The notes below the pieces were generated by a model. The model made no database searches, was not told the DNA's origin, and was given only the letters and a program-made list of their open reading frames with translations. The position numbers were made by a program, and so were the translations under genes. Shown piece after piece: positions 23,601 through 38,600 of a DNA stretch of 64,000 nucleotides (positions within the stretch are counted from its first letter, which is position 1; the number at the start of each line of letters is the position of its first letter). The stretch lies in contig CP099839.1 of the NCBI GenBank assembly GCA_030062745.1, forward strand, positions 13,054,544 to 13,118,543, read 5' to 3'. This DNA is from Capitulum mitella. Taxonomy: Eukaryota > Arthropoda > Thecostraca > Pollicipedomorpha > Pollicipedidae.

Positions 23601-26600
23601 ATATCCTTTTTCTGCCGGCTTCGGACAATGTGTGTTCTGCATATGATGATGTGTACACTGCCGCGAACGCATTTCTGTTTGGTCGCTAACCGGCACGTCC
23701 CCTATTTCGACTGTCTGGTGCAGCTCCTAGGTCCAATTTAGCATGTGGTGTCCCATGGGCCCAGCCGTGACAGCGAGACAGGCCGTCAGTGAATAAACAC
23801 GTTTAAGTCGTCCGAGCCTTGCGCGGAGGGCTGAACACTGCTAGAACAGGCCCCTTCCTGCAGTATGAAAGCACATGGTTGCCGTACACATTGTGCGCCA
23901 GTTTTGTGTCACTGAGGTCGTGTTGCATTATGAATGGGTGACGCTCTAAATGCCAGGCGGATAACAGCAAGGGTTTGGATCTGTTTATCACCGGAGCTTC
24001 CTAAAAGTGCTGAGATCTCAATCATCAGTACAAAGTCCGTCGTTTGAACCAGAATCGGCACAAAACAGCGCTGAAAAACTCTGACAAGAACCAGATGCCC
24101 ACCCATGTAAGTACATCCGCGTCCACGTCACGGCGGCCTTCAGCGTCACCAACGGCCACCGTAATGAAATACATCAGGCGGGGCTTCAAAGGCTAACGTA
24201 AATGGAGCGGCCGTAATAGGTCCCGGAGGCGGCGCTGTTCCCGACGGCCGCCCGCCGCTGCCGGCCTGCCGCCGGCCGCGCGTTGACATTGATCGTCGCG
24301 GCACGCCTCGCCGTCGACCGCGGCTCCGCAGGCGGCGTTCGCGGCGTCCCGTGACGCCGCCGGCCGTGACGGGGTGCTGTCGGCGGGCCGGCCACCGCCG
24401 GGCCGGCCGGGTCACGCCAACCCGCTCCGCGAAACGCGACGGAGTCGGGCGGCCAGGGCAGCTGGGCGGTGCGAGAGAGCGCGCGGGTTTTGAAGTTATA
24501 TCGGGGAGATCACGTTCCTTGAGCGCTTACTTACACCACTGATTCATTCACTGGTCTTCGTGGCGGTTTGATGTGCTGGTGAACGTTGTACATCCATGTC
24601 GGTTTGATGCTGGTGGTGTTGGTTTTTCTTTCTGAAACGTGTTATGTCAACGCCATTCGCTGGCAAGTACCTTCCCTCTCCGTTTCCTCGACACGGCCCC
24701 CATTGAGTGGCACATTGTAACGTTTAAAGGCACGAGAAAACTACGTCTCGGTTATCAGAAACCATGTCATTGCCAAGATCTGCACACCCACGCCAACGGG
24801 TCCTCGCAAATTAATCTACCCTCCTTTACACGCGTACACCGGCCATCAGTCAAACGAATATGTCTGTGAACCAGCTCTGTAAATACAGGTACGCACTTTC
24901 TGGTTTGTGCGCAGGAAACTAGCGTGCTTGAAAACGTTTCGACTAGCACGAGCGGTACTACAACGTTGAAAGAGACGAACGAGCGTCGTGCACTTCCTCC
25001 GTTTCATTAGGAACAGTGTTGCGACCTGGCACAACACCCTGACCCGTGTACAGATCAGGGGCATGTGCATACCAGTTTGAAGCACAGTAATGTAGAAACG
25101 TGCGGCCGCTAAATTGCACAGCTCCGTGTCTTTTATCGTGCGTCACAGGCAGTTGTATGGTATGTTGGGCACTGTGTGAAGAAACGCCCTGGCAAATGGG
25201 ACAAGGCCGCGCTCTAAGCCTTTACAATTCAATAGCTGCATCTTCCGTAATGGATCACTCGTTATTTCCGTTGCGTCGCAGTAACGCTCCACGAGGCGTT
25301 CTGCGTCTCAAGTCGAACCGGACGCCCCCTTAGCGATCTTCGCCGCGGAGGGGTCGAATGACATCACCACCCGCACCCCAAAATCTCCACTTCCGGCGGC
25401 GGTCCTGCACGAAAGCCGGCCGCCGCCCGCCGCTCTTCTGCGCCGCGCTGTCGGCGACTCGGGAGCGGCCGGAAGCCGCCGTGACGTGACGTGACGTCGC
25501 GGCGGCGGCGGTCGCCAGGGCGTGCGAGGGGCCGCGGCCGCCGGAAGCGGCGAGCAGGACCGGCGGCCGGGGCCGGGCCGCAGCGGCGGACTGCGCATCC
25601 GCCGGCGCCGGCCGGTAGCTACGCCGCTGCGCTGTCGCCGAGTGATGTCAGATGTCTGACGTCAGACGGCCGCCAACAAGGGCCCAGAGTGGGCGACCTG
25701 TGCGGCGTGACGTCAGACGCCTTCCGTCGGGTCCAGGTCCGGAGCTGCGGGACACGGTGCTGGCAGGGCGGTCTGCCGTCCGACCGGCGCTGACTCAGTG
25801 TCAGCTGGTGCTCGGCATGGAGCACTGCCCCATCATTACCGGCAGCACCTGGAAATCGATACGGAGTAAATGTTTGAGCCGCCCGTCTATCATTTTAGTT
25901 TTATAACCGAAAGGCAAACACCACATGAAGCTAATGCTTCAAGGTCATTTGTGCAACAATGCGAACTTTAAAACACCTTTTTGACATGAGTGAGAAAGGG
26001 ACAAAGGAGTGTTTGCTAATCGTCCGCCTTAAGCTGACATTTTCCTTGACCTCGCTGCACAACAGCCGCGAGAAAGCTCGCACCGCCCAGCTCATCATCG
26101 ACATGAACAAGAACACGACGTTCATCCGGGACCCGGAGCCAGGCGGCGAGACGCGCTCGTTCACGTTCGACCACGCCTACTGGTCCTTCGACGGCTACAA
26201 GGACGTGGACGGCTACTTCACGGCGGACGCCTCGCACAAGAACGGCAGCAAGTTCAGCGATCAGGTGGGCCGCCGGCCGCCGCGCCAGGACGCGGCCTCG
26301 TCGGTGTGCCCAGCGGTGCGCCGACCAGAAAAACCGAGGCCGGGCCGGCTGAGCCCGAGGCCAGGGTGACAGGCGGGGATGCCGGCGGCTGGCCCGTCCT
26401 GTTTACTCGGCGCTGGGCGGTGTTTTCCATCAGGGCCGCAGGTGCGGTCGAGGCACCGACCCTAACTGCGGCCCGCCCGCCGAATGTTCCACACGTGTGT
26501 TTTGCCGTCTGCCATCGGCGTCGCATAAAGCGCTCGTTCAATGCCGCATTGCATATTTCCGGCTCTGGAACCTCTGGCAAATATTGACAACGGCACGCCA

Positions 26601-29600
26601 ACTGCGCTCTAGAGACAGCGGAATGCACAACAATGGCCCACGACAAAGCAAGGAAAGCGAGGGAAAGGGGGTAATAAAAAATAGCGGAGTGTACCATTTT
26701 AATTGTAGCTTCTTACCTCATCGACCATCAGTTACCTTGCACGATAATCCAGAAATACAGATACAGCAGTTTTAGTCGACAGGCAGCCTGTCATGCCAGG
26801 GCGGTATTGCGGTACCCAGGCCAAATTAATGCAAGCAATTTCAGGACATTTCACTCTGAAACGCAACACCATGGGTGCACTTAAGCAGATCCCAAAGAAA
26901 AAAATGATTTGGTGAATGTCGCCGTTGAGACGGTTTGCAGGAACGGTATGGGGTCTACAGGAACATCATCCGCTTGCTGCAAGCGGCAAACGGAGCAGCT
27001 TGCTTTGCCGAACACGCTCCGCAAGCCAAAATGTAATGATTAAGCTGTAATAGCCCCTCACAGCTGCCTCTGTTATCATTGAAGCCGTCCTGTCAGCAGC
27101 GTGCTGCGTCTTCGAGGCAGGCGCGTTCCGGCATGCACAAGGCTCAGGAAATTCTGGGACTGTGTGACCTAGCAAACGTCAGCTTGTTGGCTGACGAATT
27201 CAAGCGAATGCACTGGGCTAACGAAGGAACCCAGTTCAGTAGACTGGTGGCAAGCAGTTGAACCAAGGCATCACGGTTGGGTGCCTTAACTGTCTGGCAG
27301 CCTTAAAACTAGCCAAACAACGTGCACAACTAGACAAATCAATCTCGGTTTCGACTTGAAATGAAATTGTATTGAAAGCGTCAATATCGCATGACCTCTA
27401 CAAAGCCGCACTCGCCTTGCACTTGCTACGACTCTATTTTGGAGTTCAACCGCCATATCGCCGGCTCGACAACGTGTAAAAGGGACATTATCCCGCTCCA
27501 CTGCATCTGAAGCATGCGGCCGACTTCGCAACCCAGCCCGGTGGTCCCTGAGGTCAATGTCGCCACGCCGCGACGGCCACGTTTGCCTTGGTGCGGACTG
27601 CGACAGCTGACGCCCGGCTGACAGCTGGGACCAATGTTTACACGTGCACCGGCAGGGTCGGCGCGACCTGCTTGTCCGGTGACCGTCCGGTATAGGCCGG
27701 GAACGTCGCCACGATGGGGCGGGTCGGTGTGTCGCGTCCGGTTTGACCGAGGTAGACTGGCCCTCGTCGCCGGCGTCCCTCACGGCCGAGACGTGGCTGC
27801 CACATTGGCTTACAGGGCTGCCAACTGACCTGTGTATGCCCCGGGACGGAGTCCGAGCGGACCATGTGTCCTGGGACTGCTGGGGTCACGGCTCAGATCT
27901 GACGAGGTCCAGAAACGGTGCAAAGTCGAAGTGTGTCGGCAGTCATTCGCGTGCTCTATCAAGCCTTGCGTCAGTGTTGCAAGGTGTACTCCTATGCACG
28001 TTCCAGAGGTACATTCCTTTTCACACGATCGCGTGCTATGCTTAGTGTTTCATTAGGACTAGATAACGTACGGATGGCTTGCGATGCGATGTGTCGCAGC
28101 CAGTCGCGGCGCTGTACGGTTTGTTTACTACGAATCAGGGCGTTCATACGCAACACAATGGAAGTCAAACATTGTAGGTATTTGATCAACTGTGACAATG
28201 TTGGGAAGTGCATTTGCTGCGTGGTACTGCAAAGCGTTCCGGAAAATCCTTTTTGCGTTGTTGTATTTCTTGTGGAACCTTCGTTTCCGATCTGCGACGC
28301 AAATAATGTGTTTATTGTATGCATCCGTCGATAACACTTTTTTCGTGCTGCATTACGGCAATTTCTGTAACTACCATTTATAAAAACGCAGCAAATGCAG
28401 CAAGCACTATTCAAGTCAAACTTGGATAAGTGCTGATGCCCTCATTATTCCTTCTAGGAATCATTTGTTTCAAGCAAGGCTGAAGTAGGCCAGGAGATGA
28501 TTGTATGACAAAGAACTCGAGGTGGGTCCGGAGGATGCGCGGGATGAAATCCAAATTAGAACCTTGTGCTGCACTCAATCGACACGCACTGTATAGGAAT
28601 CGGTCCCCCCCCCCCCCAGTTCACGCTGCAGTATTTTAAATCGGGTCTGACATGCAAAATAAGCTGCAAACAAAGCGCCCCTTCTGAATTTTGATGTCCC
28701 TGAGCCCGTCTGCAAAGACCTATTTAACAGGCCGGGAGCTCGGTTGGCTCGACTAAAAATATGCGAGACATGTGGGACGAAGAAACCTTAGAATCTTGTA
28801 CAACATCATTCTCCTATTTTTGATAATGTATAAAGTCCCCTTCTGTGATTGTATAATGACGGATATGTAATCAATCATGAAAAATAAGAGGTGATCTGCA
28901 CAGACGCGCGCCTGACGTTCAACGCATGAGACTTGCATTTGGTAGGGTTAAAAGCAAGGTCCCATCTGGTCGACAACGCTGACAGTCGATGAAGGTCCTG
29001 TTGTAGCAGAGTGCCATCGGCAGGAGAGGTAATGTCACGAAATACTTTTACGTCGACAACGTACAAAAAGCGTTGTCGACGCCTTTCCATCAACCATCCA
29101 GATTTGATGGATGGTCGATGGAAAGAAAGACTGTTATTGGAAAACTTAAGAAAGAACAGGGGCCAGCATTAAGCCATCTGGGACGCCGGAAGTAAACTGT
29201 GTCCCTTGTTTCGTTGATCCTGTGACGAATATCAGGCGCATACGATGCGAGCCTTTTCCAAGCAAAATCTCTAAAATGATATGACTGTTTTGACCTGAGG
29301 GTGACGAGCGTGTGGTCAATGCCGTTTTTGTCGTTTTGCTGTCGCTGTCTTTAATGGCGTTACCAATATTATTTTGTAGGAGAAGGTATTCAGCGACCTC
29401 GGGCAGGGCATCTTGAAGAATGCCTGGAGCGGTTACAACGCCACGCTGTTCGCCTACGGCCAGACAGGATCCGGAAAATCCTACTCCGTCATCGGATACG
29501 GCCCCAATAAAGGTCCCAGACGATGCAGCGCGGCCGTCCTATGTTAGGCTGGCTCTGGAGAGGTTAACGTCCGGAGCTGTTAGCGCCGGAAATCCTGCCA

Positions 29601-32600
29601 GATTCTGGATCACGCGAGGAGCGGATGGTATCTGAGGTCGTCGGCTTCTTGTACGACTTCCGCAAAGTCTTAGAGCACGCCACACTCTGGCACCATTGAG
29701 CTCAGTCGCAGGCGTGCTGTGTTTTGTTTATTCGTGGTTTTGAAAATGAAGCAGGTGGATGTATTGCAAACCCACACACGCAGTGTTGGCATGTTAAAAG
29801 GTCAGGTAAATGGCGAATGACTTGTTCTCGATGGTGCCTGAACCGCGAAATCACATTTTGTGACTTCCTTGCCCTTTCAGGTAGTATATCGTTTGCTCCA
29901 TGTTCCATTTCATTTCCATTCCATTTCATGTTACATGAAAATCCTTTCAGCGCCGCGTCATTTCAGGTATTGTGCCGAAATTCTGCGAAGAAATTTTCAA
30001 AGGCATCAAACAGAAGCAGACGGAAGGAAAGCCGGTGCAGTTCGAAGTGAAATTCAGCATGCTGGAAATCTACAACGAGGCTGTCCATGACCTGCTGGCG
30101 GAATCGCCGAGTAAAAAACACAGATCCGGCTTAAAAGTGCGGCAACATCCAAAGAAAGGATTCTACGGTAAGACCGACGACCATTTTACCAGCATGATGC
30201 TGATTTTGGCACTATCACTGCTTTTAATGGTCTGGAAATTTTCAAGATTCTTTTGAACTATAATTTGTATTATAGTTGTGAGATGGTTTTTTGAATGGTT
30301 CTTTGAGTTTAGTATGTCATAAATATCATAAAATGTCAGATATGTGTTTGCCATAAAAAGCTTAGCACCGTAACGACGCCGGGTTTAACGGGCACAACAA
30401 ATAATAATATATGTGTGTACATTGAAATTGGTTTGGGCTGGCATTTCTCTTTCGAGTTTTCATCCATTCCTCCTGACACGGGCCGCGATGTAGATCTGTG
30501 TCAATGTCAACATTGCGTCAAACCCTCTACCACGGGACTGTCCATTATGCGTCGACAGCCGAGGGTCTAAAGCACGTGCTGGTGACGTCCTACGCCGACA
30601 TCCAGTCGCTGATGGACCAGGGCACCATCAACCGCACCGTGGCCTCGACCAATATGAACGAGACCTCGTCTCGCGCGCACACCATCGTCGGCATCCACTT
30701 CACGCAGAAGCAGAGGAACGCCGCTGGCCAGGAGACGGCCAAAACGTCCATCGTCAACCTGGTTGACCTGGCCGGCAGGTAGGCACGGAACTGGGGCCCA
30801 TCTGCGGGCACGGCACGAAATCGAAACGGAGAGTCGGACAGTATCCGCAGAGTGTTTTTGGTGGGAGGGCTGACGGCTGCACTGTTCGGGTATGAATGTG
30901 AGACGCGTGGCTTAACGCGTTTCAGTTGTAAGTGGCCAACGATATTCAGTACGGCCAGTTTGGATTAGAATCTGCAATCACATCATGGAAAGTCCTCTTT
31001 CGGTGCAAGAATGATTTTCGGGAAAGAATCAGTTTGCGAACTCCTATTTGCACAAAGTCTGTCTACCAACAACAGCAGCAGCCAGGTACAATCACACTCC
31101 TCTGTTTCAATAAAGCTCTTCTGGAATCCAATACCACCTCGATGACATCAACGGCAACTCACGAAGGTGGTATCTATGCAAAATACGTCAATCCTACGAG
31201 ATGGTTATAACCTTCAGCTGACCGTGGACGGCCAAGGACGTCTGTGACTGCCAGGTACGTCAGAGACTACCAAATACGTCGGTGACTGTCAGAGCCGCAG
31301 TGACTGACGATGGAGCCGCCAACGTTTTGGGAGTAACTCGGTCACCGACACCATCGACAGGCCTGCCGTCACCGACACCAACAGTCGTCGTCACCACCGA
31401 CAGCCTGTCGGTGGCTTCGGCGACGGTAAGTGGTTCTCGCCAGACGTCTGTGATTTCCGAGACTACCATCAGCGCCAGGGACTGTGAGCACCGTCAGTGG
31501 CCGCTGGTGACGTCCGAGGCTGCCAGTGACGCCAGAGACTACGTGCGACGTCAGTGGCTGATTGTTGCCAACAGTGAGCGGGCAGACAGCTCGGGTGCCA
31601 CCGGTGAACGGCTGAGGGAGGGGGCCTCCATCAACAAGTCGCTCTCCTGCCTCAGCCAGTGCATCTTCGCCCTGACTGAGCTCGCTGCAGGACAACAGGT
31701 GAGGCCGTGCTGCCGGGTCGGGCTGGAGTACGGGGTCTGCCGCACACACAGAATCACGTTGGGCGGCAATGCCGTACCGTTTCATGTCAACATACGGACG
31801 CAAGTTACGTTACAGTTAATTTTTCACTGCAGATTGCAGACAACGTTCAACGAAGGTCGTGAGGCGATTTCAGACAACAAGGCTGAGCTGGACAACATTG
31901 TTCAATGATGCCACGCGAACAGATAAAGTCGCAAAAAACGTTACGATACCATGGCTGATACGTTTCAACGAGAGCCAATGTGCCAGCGGCAACCACAAAG
32001 AATAGCATTTTGCGCACTATGTTTTGGAAGCCAAAGAAGTTGACCGAAATTTGTCGTCTTGTCCACGTGCGGGATGGTTCCAGTTCGCAGTACACGTCTT
32101 CACAGCTGCAGCTGCCTGCAAACTTCCTTTCAACACAGATTCGATTATCGCTTGACAGGATGATATTTCGGACTCGTAAAGTGGGACTGTGCAGTGACGG
32201 GCTATTCAGTAAGCATCTGCACGCTACTGAGTTATTGGTCAGAGAGCTATTGGCTTGCTTTGTGTGAGGGAGAAGAATTGATTAAGCGCAATAAATATCT
32301 GGTGAAAGCTCCATCGTCGCCTGCGCAGCTGCAGAGGTCCTTTGGCACTGGGCGATGCAGGCTCAGGATATGCTGGTACATAACGGGGAAGTTAGCTGAG
32401 CTGCAAAAAAAATATGTTGGTCACTTCCCCTATTCTTCCTGTGTAGTGGAATAAGCCAGAAGGGATCTGATCCAAATAAATTCAGCTCTTAACAGTGATG
32501 TCATGCATAGACATCGTCTTACCATATCTCCCTCTTTATCATGCCTTATTGCATCCCATTGTAAAGCTCAGGGACTGCAAAACCCGCCCGATAACACGCA

Positions 32601-35600
32601 GCTTTATCGCGTGTATTTCAAAACATAACATGATCTCTGTCACGCCTTAGACGCCGACGACCGCTGAGGTCACGTCACAGCGTCTGACCTGTCACGTGTC
32701 CTATCCCCCAGACCCGGAAACCGTTCCGGGATTTTGCCCCGAGCCGGCTGCCGCCAACCTCAGGTCACGGCGTCTGACCTGACTTGTCACCTCTCCCCAG
32801 ACCCGGGTGCCGTTCCGAGATTCTGCCCTGACGCGACTCCTGCAGAACGCGCTGATGGGCAACTCGAAAACGGTGATGGTGGCCGCCCTCTCTCCTGCCG
32901 ATATCAACTACGAGGAGACTCTCTCCACACTGCGATACGGTAAGTCTGCTCGGGCCTCCCGCGCCGCGGGGGAATGGCACCGGTGGCCTCGATCAGTCCG
33001 GCGCTCGTGGGCGACGCTGATCATCAGTCCGTTAGTGGCATTTCATCATGGCCTTTGGTGACCTCGAAGCCTGCTGATCAGTTACATTAAAGTAGACTCC
33101 GTTTTTCCTCGCCAGTAAACGGCCATTTGCGTCTAGCTTGCTTCACAGGTCTGTTCGTAAAACTCTCGTTATCTTCAGAGTGCCCCGGAAAAATTTTACA
33201 ACGAGTGACTGCCAGCATGTCATTATTCTCCTTGCACTACGATACGCCATGTTTGTTTGACAGCTGCTGGGCATTAGAAACAAACCAGTACGGATTATAG
33301 CGAAGGGTTGCCGCCGCGATAAACACAGTAACTGCAGTGTAGGGCCGCCACCGTCCTATCGTCTGGCATGGTAAACAAAGCCCAGGTAAACACAGCCCAG
33401 GACGTTTGGCTGCGCCGATAAGCCATCCGACAGTGTCCCGGTCGTCGACCATACCGCGCAGCCCAAGCTGCTTGGCGGTTTTTCATGAACAGTCAAAGGG
33501 AAGTCTAATTATCTTAACTCGTGCGACATTTCTGGACTGATTCGTCCTGCTCAGCGCCCTTCGGTCGTCCTCCCAATGCTCCTATGACGTGCCCCTTCTC
33601 CATCATCTCAGCGCTGAACCAACGAGCTTGTCACTAATCGTCACACCGTTACTCTCCTAACGTGACTGCATCCTACTGAAGCCCCGCTGCTGACCTGTTC
33701 ACCCATCGCACATCGCTATCACAAACTCTCTATCGCCTCCTCCCCCCGTGAGCGATCTCTATCTTATCGTCAGTCTGACGGCACTCTCTCCCACCGTTTT
33801 CCAACGGCAGCCGACCGGGCCAAGCAGATCAAAACGAAGGCCGTGGTGAACGAGGACCCGACCGAAAAGCTGCTGCGGGAGCTGAAGGAGGAGAACGAGC
33901 GACTTCGCGCCGCCATGAAAACCGGCAACATCGACATCGGCAGCACCAAGGGCATGTCGCCGGCAGGTCAGCAGCGTCTGCCGGCAGCGAAGGAAGGCCC
34001 CTTCCTTTCGTGTTTAGTTCGTCAGAGCACACTGAAAAAGTTACAGTCAGCGCCACACCCTCAGTGGATTGTATTTACTCAGTGTGGGCCTCGCCGATTG
34101 AAATTCGGTGATAGATGTTTGGTGTGCAATTACTAATCGGTTGGTAGCATTCGCCGTCTTCTGTACTACCCGTTCATCTTTCCATCAGAAATTTCCGAGA
34201 TGCGGAAGCAGATAGAAGACGAACTGAAAGCACAAATGCTGGAGAATGAACGCGAGGCAGAGGACATGAAGAAGTCGTATGAAGAGAAGCTGAGGGCCGC
34301 CAAACTTAACGCAGCCTCCGTGAGTCATGCAGAACAATGTCACTGCGGTCATTTTCCTTTCTATGTCTGGCTCAACAACCGATGGCACTGGAATAAGACA
34401 CATTGCCTCTTCAGAATGCGTCATTAGCGACCAACAAGGACCGTGACAAGAAGCCTCACATCTTCAACCTCAACATGGACCCCATGCTGACCGGCCGGAT
34501 CGTCCATATCCTGAAGAAGAAGATCACTGAGGTCGGAAATCGCAAGGGCAAGGAGAGCGACATCACCATGGTTGGACCAGGGTAGGTACCGGATATCAGG
34601 CCGAGCTGGCACCCTCACACAGGTACCGGACGTCAGGTTTTTCTGGCACCCACACACCCACTTGTTCTGTGTCTATGCTTTTGCGAAGGAGTGGGCAGTT
34701 TTCTACGTGTCGTCATCGGATAAGCAATGAGCAAGTTTCAACGGCATTGAAACGTTGCCCCATTGCTTGTGAAAACTGCTACCCCAGGAGCAACCATATC
34801 GCTTTTAAACCTCCTAATAAAGTGGCAAGAACCTTATTGGTAAGTTAAAAAAGACGTTGTCTGACACTGCTGTGTCTCAGACACCACAAATATCGTTATC
34901 TTGCATTCGTCCAAATTCATCTGTTGTCACTGCGCTGCACTCAGGCTGACATCATGTTCCCTACTGATAAGATCGACAAGACTCCTCGTCTTCTTTGTTG
35001 CTTCTAGGCTGGAGCTCGCTTGGGGCTCATAAAATTAGCCTAGGTACGGATTCACGGACCTGGATTTCCCCTTTGAAATGCATGCGTAACTATGCACGGG
35101 CGGTTACGAACCGCCTAGATATCCCTGGTACAGTACGGCATAATTCCTGCCATAAGCCAATTCTTTTACGTTAAGACCGGATCCCTCGTAGGAGACGCAA
35201 GTGCCAAATTATGGTGTCCTGGAGCATCCTGAATAACTGAAACCACTAAGCCACAATAGATGCATTAACGAGGAACTCAGCGAAAAGCCCTCGAACATTG
35301 GGGGCTAAATGCTGTTTTCCGCCTATTGGCCTTGTGCCACTAAGCTGCATGCTTCATCAGTTATTTCTGTCACCGACGGCGTCCGTACACCTGTAGGATT
35401 TACGGCCTCTGCCGTTGGCCTGAAATGCTTTCTAGTCTATGATGCTGACGTGCCATTCTTATCAGTCCCTTGCAACGTACGAATCATGTCATGTATTATT
35501 CCTGGCTTGGCTTGTCAGCAATGATCAGTGGAAGAACGAAAACGGATCCAACGCGGCAACACAAAACGAAAACTTATCATATAAATGACAGGTTCTTGCG

Positions 35601-38600
35601 GCGCAGTGTTAAGGAGATATAGAAATCAGTATTAAAAAATATGCTACAAGAACGCAGTGCCTGAAGCATCATTGTAAACACATTTGATTCAGAGACGACA
35701 ACAATGACACTGGCCATGTCAGTTTGCCAATGGATGCTTCATCAACAGTGCTGCCACATGTGCTAATTCTACGTAATTATTGAACCAGTACAGGATTTCC
35801 CAAATACCCGACAATTCAGACAATGGCTAAGAAGTGTTGGTCAGCAACTTATGATAAAGAATAGGCTTAAAGTACTCTGCGAAGTACTAAAACACTTTAA
35901 AAAGTTTGTGCACAGTAGAGTCCTTGGAGCTACAAACTGGGAGGGGGGGGGGGGGCAGCATGGATGAGACATGACCACGATTAACAATGGACTGATGGTA
36001 CACACATTTCCGAGAGCCTTTTATAAAAATCGAGCCCTTCCCTTCAATCACCAGCCGATTATTTGAACGACATCAGCATGTCGGCGTCGACAGTGCCCCG
36101 CCTGACCGCGGCTGCGTCGGCGGGAGCGTTTCTCGGCCCCGGATGCCCCCGGGGCATGGTTCCGCTGACGCGTGTGAGTCGGGCTGTTTTCGAAGTCGGC
36201 CGGTCAATAGGCTGGCGTGTCCTGGCCGTTCGGTGGGATGTGTTTGACGGGGAACTACAAGTTGGCCGTGTCCTGGCCGTTCGGTGGGATGTGTTTGACG
36301 GGGAACTATAAGTTGGTCAGATAGGCCGGCAAGTTAGACTGGGCGCGGCCGCACGGCGGGCGGCTCAACAGCGGACCATCAGGTAACAGCTGCACAGGGT
36401 GCCAGCGCATATTTAGACTGTAGCGCCGTGCCCGCAAGTGGTTGTCGTTAGTCGAGCAATAGAAGACGGTTATTAAGCCAGCCGACATTGTCCAGACAGC
36501 CGCCGGCAGGCGAACGCTACTTCAGCTGATGGCAATGGACGACACAGAAAGTGCAACGGCGAACGTCGGAGCGCAATCGATACTCATATAAAACTAAACA
36601 AAGCTGCAGCAGAAACAGCTCGGGCCCGAGTGAGGTGACGTTCTGTTTCACATCGCGGGAAGCGTGCAAAGGCCATAGAACGCGACTCGCGAACTCACGC
36701 GATTAGGTCTCACGGCAAAATAACCCGCCAAAAAAGACCCGTGAGCTGCACGAGCCATGGCAACCAGGACAGCGGCAAAGTTCAACGCTGCGGAGGTCGC
36801 TGGTGGGGTCCCTGAGGTTACAGTGTCCGGCGCACAGTGCTGACTCACCGTCGTGGTACGGTTATTTTGTCCGGCTCAATGCATCAGGGGCCAAGTTGTG
36901 CCTTCCGGCGCTGCCTTGTGGTCGATGAATCATGACTGAGAAATAAGTGACCTGATTTCTGACTTCACTTGAAGGTCCAAAGCAGTGCGGTAGTATTTTA
37001 GATAATTAAGTAAAGATGGCAATGTTAGCCCTGGTTCAATACGCTGCATACAATTCGTGCCCCAAATTACAGTCCCAACCAGCTAGTCTGCAACGCAGAA
37101 ATATTAATAAGGCCCTTTCCATAGGTTCGTCACCTGACAGTGAGATGCACGAAGTCATGCCGCCCGATGACATGGTTGCCACGGTGCGGAAACGTCTGGC
37201 CTTGGCCGTAGCGACTCCGACTTCGATCAGGCGTAACGCGGTAATTGCAGTAGGCAGCACAGTGGATAGTTCTCTGACAGCCATAAGGCACTTTGCTGAG
37301 TCGGTCTCTAAGAGTTCTTGCGTGAATAACGTAACGCATTTTCTAGGTTCGTGTATCCCCTCTTGCTGTAATAGGCGTTTCCGCGCTGTGCCCGTCTTTC
37401 AGGCGTGACGCCGGTCACGAAACTCGTGCCCTCTCCCGTCCGTTACGTAGGTAATGGAAGGCGCCTAACCGTCGCAGTTTTCGATTCCGGATGCCCCGTT
37501 GCGCTGTGATCAACGCTCGTGCCTGGTTCTCTCCCATGGCAGGATGGCAGTTCGATACGTGCTGCCGTCTAGACCCTGGCAAACGGATATGCTTTGACTT
37601 TTAAAACAAGTCGTGTTGCTAGTAAGCATTGAACGAGAGACTGTTTGGTGCTTTGCATGATTTGAGAACATCGGCATGGATACACAGTGGTCCCAGTGCC
37701 CGACCAATACCTTATGTAAATGTTCACACCTCCGTGAAAGATGCGGATGCCCAAACAAAGGGCCGCACGTGCCGACCGTGCCGTGCACAGCGCTGTCCAG
37801 CCCACATAGCTCGGGCCCAAATATGGCGCTAGATTATGCTTAGGTCCGTGCTGACTCAGCGGATGCTTCGAAGTTACCGAGTCAGTGGCGTGGGCCGCAA
37901 AGTCCTCGCCTTCTTAGCCCTGTTCCCGTACTGATAACGAAAAACGCGCATTTCTGTATGGGGCGTGGGCTTATTAGCCCTCCCCCCGAGATTTCGAGAA
38001 CTACCAGTGCGATTTCATCACAACAAATAACAATCGATTCTCAGTGACGTGAACTACATTATTTATAAACAAATTTTGAACATTTTCAAAGGGATGGATA
38101 CGGGGGGTGGGCAAAACATCATAGTGGTGGTTTTTTTACTTGTATATATATAATTATTTATTATACATTATAACTCTGTTGTTTATTGGCTGATTTTGAT
38201 GCAACTGGTATGGATCGAGAGCTAATCGGATGGGATTTTGCCCAATAACCTACACATTCGGAATTTTGACGAGATTTATGCGCGTTCACAGGGCTTGGAA
38301 AATGGGAGGACTGTTTCTTAAAAACTGAGTCAACATAAAAGAAAGATATCTTTTTTAGCCTCTACTAGTCCGTTATATTTCAGAAGTGCAAACTGTACTA
38401 TATTGTTTGTGTGATTTTGGGAAAAGCGGCGCCAGGGGTATGAGAAAGAGGGAACAATCATGGTCGCATGTTCATCAGGTCAGTATACCAGCTTTGCCAT
38501 TAAATGACCTCAGATAATCTCAAGGTCACATGGAATGGCCTCGAGTTCTTTCCATTGTGCTTAAAAATGTTTCCAGTCGTTTGAATTGATCATATTTCTA

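Noticed and set aside
31282..31908. A 208-codon frame running through kinesin exon 6.
   Set aside because: Upstream of 31575 it is a minisatellite, and the split Ser codon of AGSE fixes the exon start at 31575.
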